Positions 15,918 through 25,240 of a stretch of 64,000 nucleotides of DNA are shown here, one piece after another. Position 1 is the stretch's first letter. Every line of letters begins with the position of its first letter. The stretch spans positions 1 through 64,000 of the forward strand of contig CADCBK010000019.1 of NCBI GenBank assembly GCA_902799665.1. The letters are read 5' to 3'. The translations under genes and the position numbers were made by a program. Source of the stretch: an uncultured Spirochaetaceae bacterium. GTDB lineage: Bacteria > Spirochaetota > Spirochaetia > Treponematales > Treponemataceae. Under the pieces are notes generated by a model, which did not search any database, was not told the origin of the DNA, and saw nothing but the letters and a program-made list of their open reading frames with translations.

Positions 15918-17132
15918 TTAGTTTCGGGCGGCGATGGCGGCTTCCACCAAATCAGGATTCTTAAAATACCAATCTTTCGCGGAACGGTTGTAGTAGCCAA
16001 AAAGCTCGTTGAAGCTTCCGCTTGCGGGCACTTTCCAGTTTCCGTTGTCCCAAAGGAAGGCCGCCATTTTGTAGCCCTTCACTTTTCCAAGATAGTATTC
16101 AAACCAGGCTTTGCGCTGCTCGTTGTTGTTCTTGTTTGTCGCTCCCATTTCGCCGATGACGACGGGGTCTTGCATCGCAAAAGAGTAGGGCGTGTACATG
16201 TGGACCGAAAGCGCTAGCCTTCCTGAGCCGGCGGAATCATTTGGCATTTTAAACGCGGAGGCGAGCGCCGCTCCGGGACTGGCCACATACGCGGGAACCA
16301 TTACAAGGCGCTTGGCGTTGTTTCCGCCTGACTCGCGGATCGCTTCCAAACAAAGTTGGTTCAGCTCGTTTACGCATTTTGCCGCGTCCTTGCAAGCCGA
16401 GCAAGAGGCTTCCCAATTCCATTCGTGCTTGTCGCCAGGCAAACGCGGCTCGTTAATCGTTTCAAAAACCAGCCGCTCGTCGTAGCCGTTGTTAAAGGCG
16501 GCCGCGATTTGCGACCAAACGTTGTAAAGATAGCGCTTGGATTCATCCAGGCAAGAAGAAGCGGGGCTGTAGCCTTTGTGGCCGTTTGCAGCGCAGGTTG
16601 AAGGAGTGATGTTGTCATGGTGAACGTTGATGATTACATACAAGCCTTCGGCGATGGCCCAATCGACGATTTCTTTTGCGCGGGCCATCCAACTGGGCGA
16701 AACGGTGTATTTTGAATCGATGTGGTCGTGCCAAGAAATCGGAATGCGTATGGCAGAAAAGCCTTTTGCCTTTATTCCGGCAATCATCGCCTGCGTTGTT
16801 TTGGGCATGCCCCAATTTGTCTCTGTGTTGTTTCCAAGGCTTGTGTTTCGTCCGGCCCAGCCGTTTGCAGGATCTCCGCCGGCAAAGGCGTCAAGGGTGT
16901 TTCCCAAGTTCCAGCCAAATTTCATCGCGTCGACAATTTGGGCGGCGCTGGACGAGCCAAAGTCTTTTGAGCCAGTGTCAACGACAAGGCTTGTCGTGGA
17001 GTAGAGTTTTTCCTTTGCAAATGGAGCGGAAGCAGGGCTTGCGGCGTTGGCTGCGCTTGAGGCGTTGGCGCAAGCTGTGAAAAGCAAGAGCGCCGTGGAA
17101 AGCGCGAAAAATTTTGTGGCTTTGTTTTTCAT
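15918..17132 (-). CDS. Glycoside hydrolase family 5 endoglucanase-like lipoprotein
   Basis: This is a 404-residue lipoprotein. The signal peptide ends in the lipobox LFTAC and is followed by a Ser/Ala-rich spacer. The catalytic domain has the GH5 landmarks FGWNLGNTLDA near residue 75 and IRIPISWHDHI. The acid/base Glu lies in VFETINEPRLPG and the nucleophile Glu in DPVVIGEMGA. It probably cleaves beta-1,4-glucan or a related plant polysaccharide outside the cell. I use ATG 17132; TATACT lies 7 bases upstream on the minus strand with a TGC extension and there is no Shine-Dalgarno, so the transcript may be leaderless. It is divergent from the DUF1848 gene across only 46 bases. Confidence 0.85.
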   Translation of the reverse strand: MKNKATKFFALSTALLLFTACANASSAANAASPASAPFAKEKLYSTTSLVVDTGSKDFGSSSAAQIVDAMKFGWNLGNTLDAFAGGDPANGWAGRNTSLGNNTETNWGMPKTTQAMIAGIKAKGFSAIRIPISWHDHIDSKYTVSPSWMARAKEIVDWAIAEGLYVIINVHHDNITPSTCAANGHKGYSPASSCLDESKRYLYNVWSQIAAAFNNGYDERLVFETINEPRLPGDKHEWNWEASCSACKDAAKCVNELNQLCLEAIRESGGNNAKRLVMVPAYVASPGAALASAFKMPNDSAGSGRLALSVHMYTPYSFAMQDPVVIGEMGATNKNNNEQRKAWFEYYLGKVKGYKMAAFLWDNGNWKVPASGSFNELFGYYNRSAKDWYFKNPDLVEAAIAARN

Positions 17133-17178
17133 AAAAAATAGTATAGCAAAGAACAATCCTTTTGGCTATAATTTTATC

Positions 17179-18126
17179 GTGATTTTAAACACAGGCCAGC
17201 GAACGGACATTCCCGCCTTTTACTCTGAATGGTTCATGAACCGCGTCCGCGAAGGCTTTGTCATGGTTCGGAACCCTTACAACCAAAGCGCGGTGACCCG
17301 CTATGAAATAAATCCCGGCCTTGTGGACATGATCGGCTTTTGCTCAAAGAACCCTATTCCTATGCTGCCGTACATTGCGGAACTGGACGAGCGCGGCTTC
17401 GCGCAATATTGGCAAGTCACGATTACGCCGTATGGCCGCGACATAGAGCCAGGCGTTCCCGACAAGCGCGGGATTGTCGCCGCTTTCCAAAAACTTTCGG
17501 CGCTGGCGGGCAGGGACAGAATCGTCTGGCGCTACGACCCGATTTTTCTTGACCAAAAATACACGGCGGACGTTCACCTTAAGGCCTTTGAAAGCCTCGC
17601 GCGCGCCCTAAGCGGCTGGACAGACTATTGCGTAATCAGCTTCATCGATTTGTATCCAAAAGTTAGGCGCAATTTTCCGCAGGCGCGCGAACTAACGCAA
17701 GAACAAAAAATCGCGCTCGGCTGCGGCTTGATTCAAATAGCCTCTCGTTATGGCATTGTTGTAAGAACTTGCGGCGAAGGGGATTTTTTGGCCAAATACG
17801 GAGCGGAATGCGGCGGCTGCATGACGCCGGCCATTTACGAAAAAGCCTTGGGCCAACCGCTTTCCTTTCCGCGCTTTACGCCTTCGCGCTCTGAGTGCGC
17901 CTGCTATCTTTCCTGCGACATAGGCGCCTATTCTTCATGCCAACACTTTTGCCGCTACTGTTACGCAAACAGCGACTTGAGCGCGGTAAAGAAAAACGCG
18001 GGCCTGCATGACCCGCGTTCGCCGTTTTTGATTGGAGGCCCGCTTCCCGGCGATGTCGTTCGCCAAGCGGAGCAAAAAAGCTGGAAGGCCGCGCCGCCCA
18101 AGGAAGTCCAAAGGGAGCTTTTCTAG
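17179..18126 (+). CDS. DUF1848 family protein
   Basis: This 315-residue protein begins [20 protein letters not shown], the typical DUF1848 start. Its C-terminal Cys-rich region ([24 protein letters not shown], split here across about residues 250-275) may bind an iron-sulfur cluster. The function of the family is unknown; its ends recall radical SAM/SPL-like proteins. The start is GTG 17179 because upstream sequence is the divergent GH5 promoter. TATAAT (17167-17172) ends 6 bases before the GTG, and no ribosome site is seen. The C-terminus is VQRELF. It converges on the MCP gene, whose stop region overlaps by 4 bases at 18123-18126. Confidence 0.8.
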   Translation: MILNTGQRTDIPAFYSEWFMNRVREGFVMVRNPYNQSAVTRYEINPGLVDMIGFCSKNPIPMLPYIAELDERGFAQYWQVTITPYGRDIEPGVPDKRGIVAAFQKLSALAGRDRIVWRYDPIFLDQKYTADVHLKAFESLARALSGWTDYCVISFIDLYPKVRRNFPQARELTQEQKIALGCGLIQIASRYGIVVRTCGEGDFLAKYGAECGGCMTPAIYEKALGQPLSFPRFTPSRSECACYLSCDIGAYSSCQHFCRYCYANSDLSAVKKNAGLHDPRSPFLIGGPLPGDVVRQAEQKSWKAAPPKEVQRELF

Positions 18127-20207
18127 CCTTCAAACTGGTCGATTTGCCGGCCGATCTCGTTGATGGATTCCTCAACGATTCCCGAAATGTCCGAAAGCGC
18201 CTTTCCAGTGGAATTGATTTTTTCGGCGCTGGAGCTCATTTGGTCCATGCCTTGCTTCATCGATTTTGTTTTGTCCTGCAAGTTTGAGACTTCGTCCATA
18301 ATCGCGCGGCTGTCCAAAGACATTTTTTGCGAGGCTTGCTGGACTTGCTGAGCGCTTTCGTTCATAACGCGCAGGGAGTCGGTGATCTGGGCGGAACCGG
18401 TTTGCTGCTCGCTCATCGCGGCCTTTATTTGCTGGACCAAAGTGTCGGTTTCGCGAATTTCCTCGGCAAGGTGGTCGTAGCCCTGCGCGCCGCGCTGCGT
18501 GGCTTCAACAACCGTTTCGATGTTTGATCGAATCAGGCCAAGCTGGTTTCCGATTGTCTTTGACTGCTCGGTAGAAGTTTCGGAAAGCTTTCTGATTTCG
18601 TCGGCTACGACCGCAAAGCCTTTTCCGGCTTCGCCGGCGTGCGCCGCTTCTATGGCCGCGTTCATGGCAAGCAAGTTTGTTTGCTCGGCGATGTTCGCGA
18701 TTACGGTGTTGGCTTCGCTCAAAAGCAGCGACTGGGTTTCGATTTCGCCGATTTTCGTTTTCAATTCGTTTTGCGTTTTGGCTCCGCTTTCCGCGTCGTT
18801 CGCGATTTCGGCAAAGGAGCCTGCCATCTTGTCAACGGATTCGTTCACTTCCGAAATGCTGTTGATCATTTGTCCAACCGCGTTTGACGCGCTATGAGCC
18901 GAAAGCGTTTGCGACTCAACAAGGCGTTCAAGCGAGCGTATGCTTTCTATTACGGAATTCATGCTGCTGGCGGTTTGGTCAACGCCTTGCGCCTGGTCCG
19001 TAAGGTTGGAATTCATTCCGCCGATGTTTTCAAGAACTTGCGAAATCGCGTCCTGTGTGTCGCTCGTTCCGTCTTTAAGAGACTGGCCGGCTTGCTCCAA
19101 AGAAATTTTTGACTGCTTCATGCTTTCGATTATTCCGCTAAGGCGCTCCGAGAAAGTGTTGAAGCCGTTGGCCAAAAGCGACGCTTCCTTTGTGAAGAAG
19201 TCGGGGTATTTTTTTGAAAAGTCTCCGCGCGCGATCGCGTCGCAGCCGGTTGCCATAAGCTTAAAGCTTTTTGAAACGCGGTTGGAAAGAATCGCGTCAA
19301 TCAAAACCATGACGACAAAGATAATCGCGACGCCTGCTATGACCATCAAAATCAGCTTTATGTATTCGCCCGAAAAATCGGTGATTGGTCCCTGCGTGAT
19401 GATGAACCAATCCGTGTTTTGTATTTGGCGGACGCCGAAGAACTTGTCTTTTTCGACAAAGGCTTTAGCCGTTCCGTCAAGATATGAAGCTTTTGTGTAT
19501 GACGCAAATGGAATGTTGTCAAAGTAGTTTTCGTTCATTATCGCGGCGGGATTGTTGTTTGTAAGGTAAAGGCCTTCGCGCGTGATCAAGTTTATGCTGC
19601 TGTTTTTTGAAAGGTGAATGTTCTCTACGGCGTCGGAAAGCGCGTCCAAAACAATGTCAAAGGCAGAAACGCCTATAAGCTTTCCGCTCTTGTCAAGAAC
19701 GTTGTAGCTTATCGTGACGATGATTTTTCCTGTGTTGACGTCGTTGAAAGGCTCGGTGTAGCAAAGCTTGTTGCGGTTGTTGACCGCGTTCTTGTGCCAA
19801 AGGCGCGACTGCATGTCAAAGTCGCCCGGCGCTTCCCAGCCGGAGTGGGAAATCAATGTTCCTCCGTCCCAAATTTGTTCCGCCGTGGCGTAATACAAAA
19901 GCGTGTCGGCCGGAAGGTCTTTTCCCATGCTTTGAATGACGGCCTTCATCGCGCCGCGGTCGCCGTCCAGCGCGGGAATCACGTTGGACAAGTTAAGGAC
20001 CATGTCGTTGTATTCGCCCAAGATTCCGGAAATCTCCTTGTCCAAAGTTTCCATCGTTTGGTTTACCGAGGCGGCCGTGGTTTTTTCCACGATATGCTTC
20101 ATCACGAACATGTATGAAACGCTCAAAAACAGCGTTACAATCAACATTGAGCCGATTGTTCCAATCATAAGCTCGCGTCTAAGGGACATGTATTTTTTGC
20201 TTTTCAT
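18123..20207 (-). CDS. Methyl-accepting chemotaxis protein with periplasmic dCache-type sensor
   Basis: This 694-residue chemoreceptor has transmembrane segment 1 at residues 15-38 and a long periplasmic region (about 40-280) resembling a double Cache domain. Segment 2 lies near 283-307, followed by a HAMP domain. The cytoplasmic signalling hairpin has the invariant tip [20 protein letters not shown] and coiled coils on both sides. It senses an extracellular ligand (unknown) and signals through CheW/CheA. The start at 20207 has a cggaggagcg ribosome site. A TATAAT box lies about 40 bases upstream on the minus strand (20248-20253). Confidence 0.9.
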   Translation of the reverse strand: MKSKKYMSLRRELMIGTIGSMLIVTLFLSVSYMFVMKHIVEKTTAASVNQTMETLDKEISGILGEYNDMVLNLSNVIPALDGDRGAMKAVIQSMGKDLPADTLLYYATAEQIWDGGTLISHSGWEAPGDFDMQSRLWHKNAVNNRNKLCYTEPFNDVNTGKIIVTISYNVLDKSGKLIGVSAFDIVLDALSDAVENIHLSKNSSINLITREGLYLTNNNPAAIMNENYFDNIPFASYTKASYLDGTAKAFVEKDKFFGVRQIQNTDWFIITQGPITDFSGEYIKLILMVIAGVAIIFVVMVLIDAILSNRVSKSFKLMATGCDAIARGDFSKKYPDFFTKEASLLANGFNTFSERLSGIIESMKQSKISLEQAGQSLKDGTSDTQDAISQVLENIGGMNSNLTDQAQGVDQTASSMNSVIESIRSLERLVESQTLSAHSASNAVGQMINSISEVNESVDKMAGSFAEIANDAESGAKTQNELKTKIGEIETQSLLLSEANTVIANIAEQTNLLAMNAAIEAAHAGEAGKGFAVVADEIRKLSETSTEQSKTIGNQLGLIRSNIETVVEATQRGAQGYDHLAEEIRETDTLVQQIKAAMSEQQTGSAQITDSLRVMNESAQQVQQASQKMSLDSRAIMDEVSNLQDKTKSMKQGMDQMSSSAEKINSTGKALSDISGIVEESINEIGRQIDQFEG

Positions 20208-20402
20208 CGCTCCTCCGAGTTGCTAAAAAATAAATAAAAGACATATTATTATAGCGCAAATTGTTATAAAAAGATAGTCCACGGCGGCCCCGCTCGAACA
20301 AACAGTTTAAGTCTTGAAAACTATAATACGATTGCCAGTCCGCGTGAGCGGGCCTGTGGATAATTTCCTATGCAAAACGGCGCGAAGCGACGTAGCGGCC
20401 AC

Positions 20403-20431
20403 TTGCTTTATCACAAATTCTGCCTTATAAT
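20403..20431 (+). promoter_or_regulatory. Promoter for rubrerythrin
   Basis: TTGCTT (20403-20408), a 17-base spacer and TATAAT (20426-20431). It is followed by a short leader with the ribosome site taggag. The 20254-20402 interval otherwise shows no gene. Confidence 0.6.
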
Positions 20432-20464
20432 AAAGGCAACAACTTACACTCTAGGAGAACAATT

Positions 20465-21025
20465 ATGAGCAAATACGCGGGAACGCAGACAGAGAAAAAC
20501 TTGCTGGCGGCCTTTGCCGGAGAGTCGCAGGCGCGCAACAAGTACGTTTATTTTTCGCAGGTAGCCCAAAAAGAGGGCCAGGACAAAATCGCCAAGATTT
20601 TTGAAAAGACCGCCAACAACGAAGAGCAGCACGCCAAAATGTGGCTTACCGAGTTGGAAGGCATAAAGGATTCGACCTCTAACCTAAAGGCGGCCGCCGA
20701 CGGCGAAAACCACGAATGGACCGACATGTACGAAGGCTTTGCCAAAACCGCCGAAGCGGAAGGCTTTGCCGCCTTGGCCGCCAAGTTCCGCGCCGTGGCT
20801 CAAATCGAAAAGCGCCACGAGGAGCGCTACCGCTCATTGTTGAACGACGAGGACACTTCAAAGAAGCTTAAGGAGTCAACCGTAAAGGTTTGGGAATGCC
20901 TAAAGTGCGGCCACATCGTAGTTGGCCCAACCGCTCCCGAATACTGCGTCACTTGCGGCGAATACAACCAGTATTTTGAGGTCCGCGAGGACAACTACGA
21001 CCTTATCATGACTTGGGGAAGGTAG
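20465..21025 (+). CDS. Rubrerythrin
   Basis: This 186-residue protein has a ferritin-like diiron domain (about residues 1-140) with Glu ligands in [25 protein letters not shown] and KRHEERY. A C-terminal rubredoxin domain has CLKCGH and CVTCGE Cys pairs. Rubrerythrin reduces hydrogen peroxide to water in the cytoplasm of anaerobes. It has its own promoter and a strong terminator at 21076-21100, so it is monocistronic. Confidence 0.92.
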   Translation: MSKYAGTQTEKNLLAAFAGESQARNKYVYFSQVAQKEGQDKIAKIFEKTANNEEQHAKMWLTELEGIKDSTSNLKAAADGENHEWTDMYEGFAKTAEAEGFAALAAKFRAVAQIEKRHEERYRSLLNDEDTSKKLKESTVKVWECLKCGHIVVGPTAPEYCVTCGEYNQYFEVREDNYDLIMTWGR

Positions 21026-21075
21026 TCGCCGCGCCTTTTGGCCTTGAAAACATTTAAGGTTAGAAAGCCTAAAAA

Positions 21076-21100
21076 GCCGCCCGACGGGGCGGTTTTTTTG
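21076..21100 (+). terminator. Rho-independent terminator after rubrerythrin
   Basis: CCGCCC and GGGCGG form a GC-rich stem, preceded by A-rich sequence and followed by seven T. Confidence 0.8.
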
Positions 21101-21122
21101 TTTAAATTCCAGCAAAATTCCC

Positions 21123-21151
21123 TTGACAATGTGGCGATTCAAGCGTATTAT
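21123..21151 (+). promoter_or_regulatory. Promoter of the FGGY kinase operon with downstream palindrome
   Basis: TTGACA (21123-21128), a 17-base spacer and TATTAT (21146-21151). Directly downstream, at about 21162-21176, an inverted repeat (CGTGC-ACGA-GCACG) lies at the expected transcription start and could be a repressor operator for a sugar regulator. Confidence 0.65.
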
Positions 21152-21189
21152 TAGTGTATACCGTGCACGAGCACGATACGGAGGATGTT

Positions 21190-22677
21190 ATGAAATGCGT
21201 TGCTGGCGTTGATTTGGGAACACAGAGCATGAAGGTTGTTCTCTACGACTATGAAAGCAAAAAAACTATCGAAAGCGGTTCTTGTCCGATGGACTTGATT
21301 TCCAAGGATGACGGAACGCGCGAGCAGACAACGGAAATGTACGAGAAAGGCCTTGACGTTTGCTTTTCCAAATTGAGCGCGGAAGGAAAGGCCTCCATTC
21401 AGGCCATCGGCGTTTCTGGCCAGCAGCACGGCTTTGTTCCTCTTGGAGAGGACGGAAAGGCCCTTTACAACATCAAATTGTGGAACGACACTTCCACCGC
21501 GGAAGAGTGCAAGGTTCTTACCGACGCTCTTGGCGGAAAGGAAAAGGTTGTCGAGGCCGTCCAGAACTTTATGCTTCCTGGCTTTACCGCTCCCAAAATT
21601 TTCTGGCTCAAGCGCCACAAGCCCGACGCCTTTGCCAAGCTAAAGTACATCATGCTTCCGCACGACTATTTGAATTTTGTCTTTACCAAAAATTACGTTA
21701 TGGAATCGGGCGACGCTTCGGGCACCGCTCTCTTTGACAGCGTTAACAGAAAGTGGTCCAAGACCGTTTGCGACGCCGTCGATCCTTCTTTGCTTGAAAA
21801 GCTTCCAAAAATCATTAAGGACGACGAAGCTTGCGGGGCCGTCACGGAAGAGGCTGCCAAGCGCTTTGGAATCCCGGCTGGCATTCCGGTTTCGGCCGGC
21901 GGCGGAGACAACATGATGAGCGCGATTGGAACAGGTTGCGTTAAAGGCGGAACGTTGACAATGTCGATGGGAACGAGCGGAACCCTTTACGGTTTTTCAG
22001 ACAAGTCGGTCGCCGACCCGGAAAACGGAATCTCAGGATTCGCTTCCTCTACCAACGGCTACCTTCCGCTTTTATGCACGATGAACTGCACTGTCGCTTC
22101 AGAAGAAATCCGCGCGCTCTTTAACCTTGACGTAAAGGAATTTGACGGCGAGGCGCAAAAGGCCAAGCCCGGCTCGGACGGCGTTTTTGTTTTGCCCTTC
22201 TTTAACGGCGAGCGCACGCCAAACCTTCCGCACGGCCGCGCCTCGATCACAGGCCTTACAGTGGCCAACAGCAATCGCGCCAACATCGCGCGCGCCGCTT
22301 TGGAAAGCGCCGTATTCTCAATGCGCGGCGGTTTGGAAGCCTTTAGAAAGCGCGGCTTCACTCCCAAAGAATTGCGCCTTACAGGCGGCGGCGCGAAGAG
22401 CCCGATTTGGCGCCAAATCGTAGCCGACATTCTTAACTTGCCGGTAAAAGTTCCGACATCAAGCGAAGCCGCCGCTTTTGGCGCGGCATTGCAGGCGCTT
22501 TGGTGCTTGGAAAAATCCGCCGGCAAAAACGTTTCGATGGAAGCGCTCGCCGACAGCCATGTTGAGTTGGACGAGTCAAAGACGACCAACCCAATCGCGG
22601 AAAACGTCAAGGCTTACGACGCGGCCTTTGTCGAGTACAACAAGATTTTGAACCAAGTTTCGCCGCTATATGTGTAG
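21190..22677 (+). CDS. xylB: FGGY-family carbohydrate kinase, xylulokinase-like
   Basis: This 495-residue sugar kinase has the FGGY ATPase fold: N-terminal phosphate loop AGVDLGTQSMKV, QQHGFVPL near residue 78 and the C-terminal signature LRLTGGGAKSPIWRQIVADILN near residue 395. The sequence fits xylulokinases, which phosphorylate D-xylulose, but a related ketose is possible given the isomerase-like partner at 23512. I use ATG 21190, with acggagg just upstream, rather than the upstream GTG 21154. Structured element copy 3 lies between this gene and the DUF4867 gene. Confidence 0.8.
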   Translation: MKCVAGVDLGTQSMKVVLYDYESKKTIESGSCPMDLISKDDGTREQTTEMYEKGLDVCFSKLSAEGKASIQAIGVSGQQHGFVPLGEDGKALYNIKLWNDTSTAEECKVLTDALGGKEKVVEAVQNFMLPGFTAPKIFWLKRHKPDAFAKLKYIMLPHDYLNFVFTKNYVMESGDASGTALFDSVNRKWSKTVCDAVDPSLLEKLPKIIKDDEACGAVTEEAAKRFGIPAGIPVSAGGGDNMMSAIGTGCVKGGTLTMSMGTSGTLYGFSDKSVADPENGISGFASSTNGYLPLLCTMNCTVASEEIRALFNLDVKEFDGEAQKAKPGSDGVFVLPFFNGERTPNLPHGRASITGLTVANSNRANIARAALESAVFSMRGGLEAFRKRGFTPKELRLTGGGAKSPIWRQIVADILNLPVKVPTSSEAAAFGAALQALWCLEKSAGKNVSMEALADSHVELDESKTTNPIAENVKAYDAAFVEYNKILNQVSPLYV

Positions 22678-22701
22678 CGGAGACGGACATAAATAGGAGG
22701 A

Positions 22702-22797
22702 TAGCGGCACTGCGATTGGCGGTAAGCCAAAAATCGTTTGCTAGCCGCATAAGCGGCAACATCCGCGCTCGCAACTAAGCTCGCGCGGACAGCCGTA
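22702..22797 (+). ncRNA. Structured intergenic element, copy 3 of 3
   Basis: Helix 1 pairs GCGGC (22704-22708) with GCCGC (22744-22748). Helix 2 pairs CGGC (22754-22757) with GCCG (22792-22795). Helix 3 pairs CCGCGC (22763-22768) with GCGCGG (22783-22788). Helix 2 differs from copies 1 and 2 (CCGC/GCGG) by a compensated base-pair flip. The loop of helix 3 is different while the stem is kept. It ends a few bases before aaggagg of the DUF4867 gene. Confidence 0.6.
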
Positions 22798-22815
22798 ATA
22801 TAAGGAGGACTTACA

Positions 22816-23463
22816 ATGAAAATCAAATCGGTGTTCGGACACTCATTCGAGCGTTACGGAAAAGTTTTGACAGGCTACGACGTGAAGGAATTGCTTTCCA
22901 AGCTTGATTCCACGACGGAAAAGCCAAAGGACAAAGTAATCTACACTCCGGGCGACGCGGGCCTTGAGTCGCTTCCTGTGGCCAAGCAGTTCAGCACGAA
23001 CGCTTACGGCGGAATGCCGATTCAAATCGGCTACTGCAACGGCTTTAACACAAAGCTTAACTGCCTTGAATGGCACCGCGGAAGCGAAATCAACATTCCT
23101 TCAACCGACATCGTTTTGCTTTTGGCTCCGCTTCAGTCCGTAAAGAACGGAAAGCTCAACACAAACTGCGTCGAGGCTTTCTACGTTCCCGCTGGAACCG
23201 TCGTGCAAATTTACGAGACGACGCTCCACTACGCGCCTTGCAACGGCGTCAAGGGAAAGGAAGTGAACCCAGACGGCTTCCGCGTCGTGATCATTCTTCC
23301 CAAGGGAACCAACTTGGACAAGCCCAAAATCAGCGACTTGGATAAAGAGGACAAGCTTTTGTGGGCCGCCAACAAGTGGCTTATCGCCCATCCTGAAACT
23401 TCTGAGGCCAAGCAGGGCGCCTTTGTCGGCTTGCAGGGCCCCAACATCAATCTTGCGAATTAG
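22816..23463 (+). CDS. DUF4867 family protein
   Basis: This 215-residue protein is recognised as DUF4867 from its opening (VFGHSFERYGKVLTGYD), the GMPIQIGYCNGFNTKLNCLEWH segment (about residues 57-78) and a conserved His/Glu-containing cupin-like core. Family members are small cupin-like proteins found with sugar kinases and isomerases, and may be sugar epimerases or mutarotase-like enzymes; this is not proven. It has a strong ribosome site (aaggagg) and sits between the FGGY kinase and the isomerase-like gene on the same strand. Confidence 0.7.
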   Translation: MKIKSVFGHSFERYGKVLTGYDVKELLSKLDSTTEKPKDKVIYTPGDAGLESLPVAKQFSTNAYGGMPIQIGYCNGFNTKLNCLEWHRGSEINIPSTDIVLLLAPLQSVKNGKLNTNCVEAFYVPAGTVVQIYETTLHYAPCNGVKGKEVNPDGFRVVIILPKGTNLDKPKISDLDKEDKLLWAANKWLIAHPETSEAKQGAFVGLQGPNINLAN

Positions 23464-23511
23464 CGGAGCGCGAGCGACGCGCTTCCAATTCATAAAACAT
23501 AGGAGAACTTT

Positions 23512-25020
23512 ATGGACAAGTGGACAAACATTCCAAACGTAAAATTGGGAATCATCGCGGTAAGCCGCGACTGCTTCATCATCTCGCTTTCTGAATCAAG
23601 AAGAGCGGCCATCGCCAAAGCCTACGGCTCGGACCTTTACGAGTGCAAGGTTACGGTAGAAAACGAGCTTGACATGCTCAAGGCCGTCGAGGACGTAAAG
23701 AAGGCTGGCTGCAACGCGCTCTGCGTCTTCCTTGGAAACTTTGGACCGGAAACACCCGAAACATTGATCGCCAAAAACTTTGACGGCCCGGTAATGTACG
23801 CCGCCGCCGCAGAAAGCTCATACAAGAACGGCGGCTTGATTGACGGACGCGGCGACGCTTACTGCGGCGTTCTCAACTGCTCTTACAACTTGGGACTCCG
23901 CCACCTCAAGGCCGTTCTTCCTGAGTATCCTGTTGGAACAGCGGAAGACGTCGCCAAAATGATGAAGGACTTTGTTCCGGTAGCCCGCGCGCTCATCGGC
24001 TTGGCCCACCTCAAGATCATCACATTCGGACCCCGCCCGCAAGACTTCTTTGCCTGCAACGCTCCGATCAAAGGCCTTTACGACATCGGCGTAGAGATCG
24101 AAGAGAACTCAGAGCTTGACTTGTTGGTTTCTTACAAGGCGCACGCTGGCGACAAGCGCATCGACGACATCGTAAAAGACATGGCCGCCGAGCTTGGATC
24201 TACAGGCAACAACTATCCTGACTTCCTTCCCCGCATGGCGCAGTTTGAAATCACATTGCTCGACTGGGCGGAAAAGCACAAGGGAGCGCGCGACTACGTC
24301 GTATTCGCCGACAAGTGTTGGCCTGCCTTCCCTGAGGCATTTGGATTTGAGCCTTGCTATGTAAACAGCCGCTTGGCCAGCCGCGGAATTCCGGTTGCCT
24401 GCGAAGTTGACATTTTTGGCGCCTTGAGCGAATACATCGGCTCTTGCGTTACAGGAACTCCTGTCACCTTGCTCGACATCAACAACACCGTTCCGCAAGA
24501 TTTGTACGACGACGAAATCAAGGGAAAGACAAAGTATCCCTACAAGCTTACGGACACATTCATGGGCTTCCACTGCGGAAACACTCCCTTCTGCCATTTG
24601 AACAAAGACAGAAAGCCTGGAGTTAAGTACCAGTTGATCCAGCACCGCTTGCTCGAGCCCAAAGGAAGCGAGCCTGACTTTACTCGCGGAACCTTGGAAG
24701 GCGACATTGCCGCCGGCGACATCACATTCTTCAGATTGCAGACACGCCCGGACACAAAGCTCCAGGCATACGTTGCCGAAGGCGAAGTCTTGGAAGCCGC
24801 CACACACTCATTCGGCGGAATCGGCGTGTTCGGCATCCCGGAAATGGGCCGCTTCTACCGCCATGTTTTGGTAGCCAAGCAGTATCCGCACCACGGAGCC
24901 GTTGCCTTTGGCCACGTAGGAAAAGCCTTGTGGACAGTCTTCCAGTACCTCGGAATCGAAGACATCGCCTACAACCAGCCAGCGGGTACTCTCTACGCTA
25001 CGGAGAATCCGTTCGCTTGA
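23512..25020 (+). CDS. L-fucose/L-arabinose isomerase-family protein
   Basis: This 502-residue protein has the alpha/beta architecture of the FucI/AraA superfamily, with an N-terminal domain starting KLGIIAVSRDCF and a middle domain containing FADKCWPAFPEAFGFEPC and EVDIFGALSEYIG, where metal-binding Glu and Asp are expected. The closing half carries TFMGFHCGNTPFCH and a final FGHVGKALWTVF. It probably interconverts an aldose and a ketose that the upstream kinase then phosphorylates. The true sugar is unclear because the family includes members of unknown specificity. Spacing to the DUF4867 gene is 48 bases, with a taggag ribosome site. Confidence 0.75.
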   Translation: MDKWTNIPNVKLGIIAVSRDCFIISLSESRRAAIAKAYGSDLYECKVTVENELDMLKAVEDVKKAGCNALCVFLGNFGPETPETLIAKNFDGPVMYAAAAESSYKNGGLIDGRGDAYCGVLNCSYNLGLRHLKAVLPEYPVGTAEDVAKMMKDFVPVARALIGLAHLKIITFGPRPQDFFACNAPIKGLYDIGVEIEENSELDLLVSYKAHAGDKRIDDIVKDMAAELGSTGNNYPDFLPRMAQFEITLLDWAEKHKGARDYVVFADKCWPAFPEAFGFEPCYVNSRLASRGIPVACEVDIFGALSEYIGSCVTGTPVTLLDINNTVPQDLYDDEIKGKTKYPYKLTDTFMGFHCGNTPFCHLNKDRKPGVKYQLIQHRLLEPKGSEPDFTRGTLEGDIAAGDITFFRLQTRPDTKLQAYVAEGEVLEAATHSFGGIGVFGIPEMGRFYRHVLVAKQYPHHGAVAFGHVGKALWTVFQYLGIEDIAYNQPAGTLYATENPFA

Positions 25021-25155
25021 GGCATTAAAACCGATTGCGCGAGTTTGCCGCAAGGCAAACTCGGTAGCGAACGTAAGTGAGCGCAAGAATCCGTTCGCGT
25101 AATGCGAGCTAAAATCGGTCGCCGAAAATCCGGCGGCCGACACTGACCAAAACTT

Positions 25156-25198
25156 GCGGCGAGCCAACCTACCTCCGGCTGGCTCGCCGCTTTTTTTT
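25156..25198 (+). terminator. Strong Rho-independent terminator of the sugar operon
   Basis: GCGGCGAGCCA (25156-25166) pairs with TGGCTCGCCGC (25180-25190), followed by eight T. The 130 bases between the isomerase stop and this hairpin contain other short inverted repeats (for example GAGTTTGCC/GGCAAACTC) but no gene. Confidence 0.85.
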
Positions 25199-25240
25199 GC
25201 GCGCATTGCTACCCTTCCTTTTTTGCGCTAATATAATTCC

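Noticed and set aside
17047-17178. A longer N-terminus for the DUF1848 protein
   Set aside because: The extension would be antisense to the GH5 signal peptide. The family start matches GTG 17179 directly after a TATAAT box.
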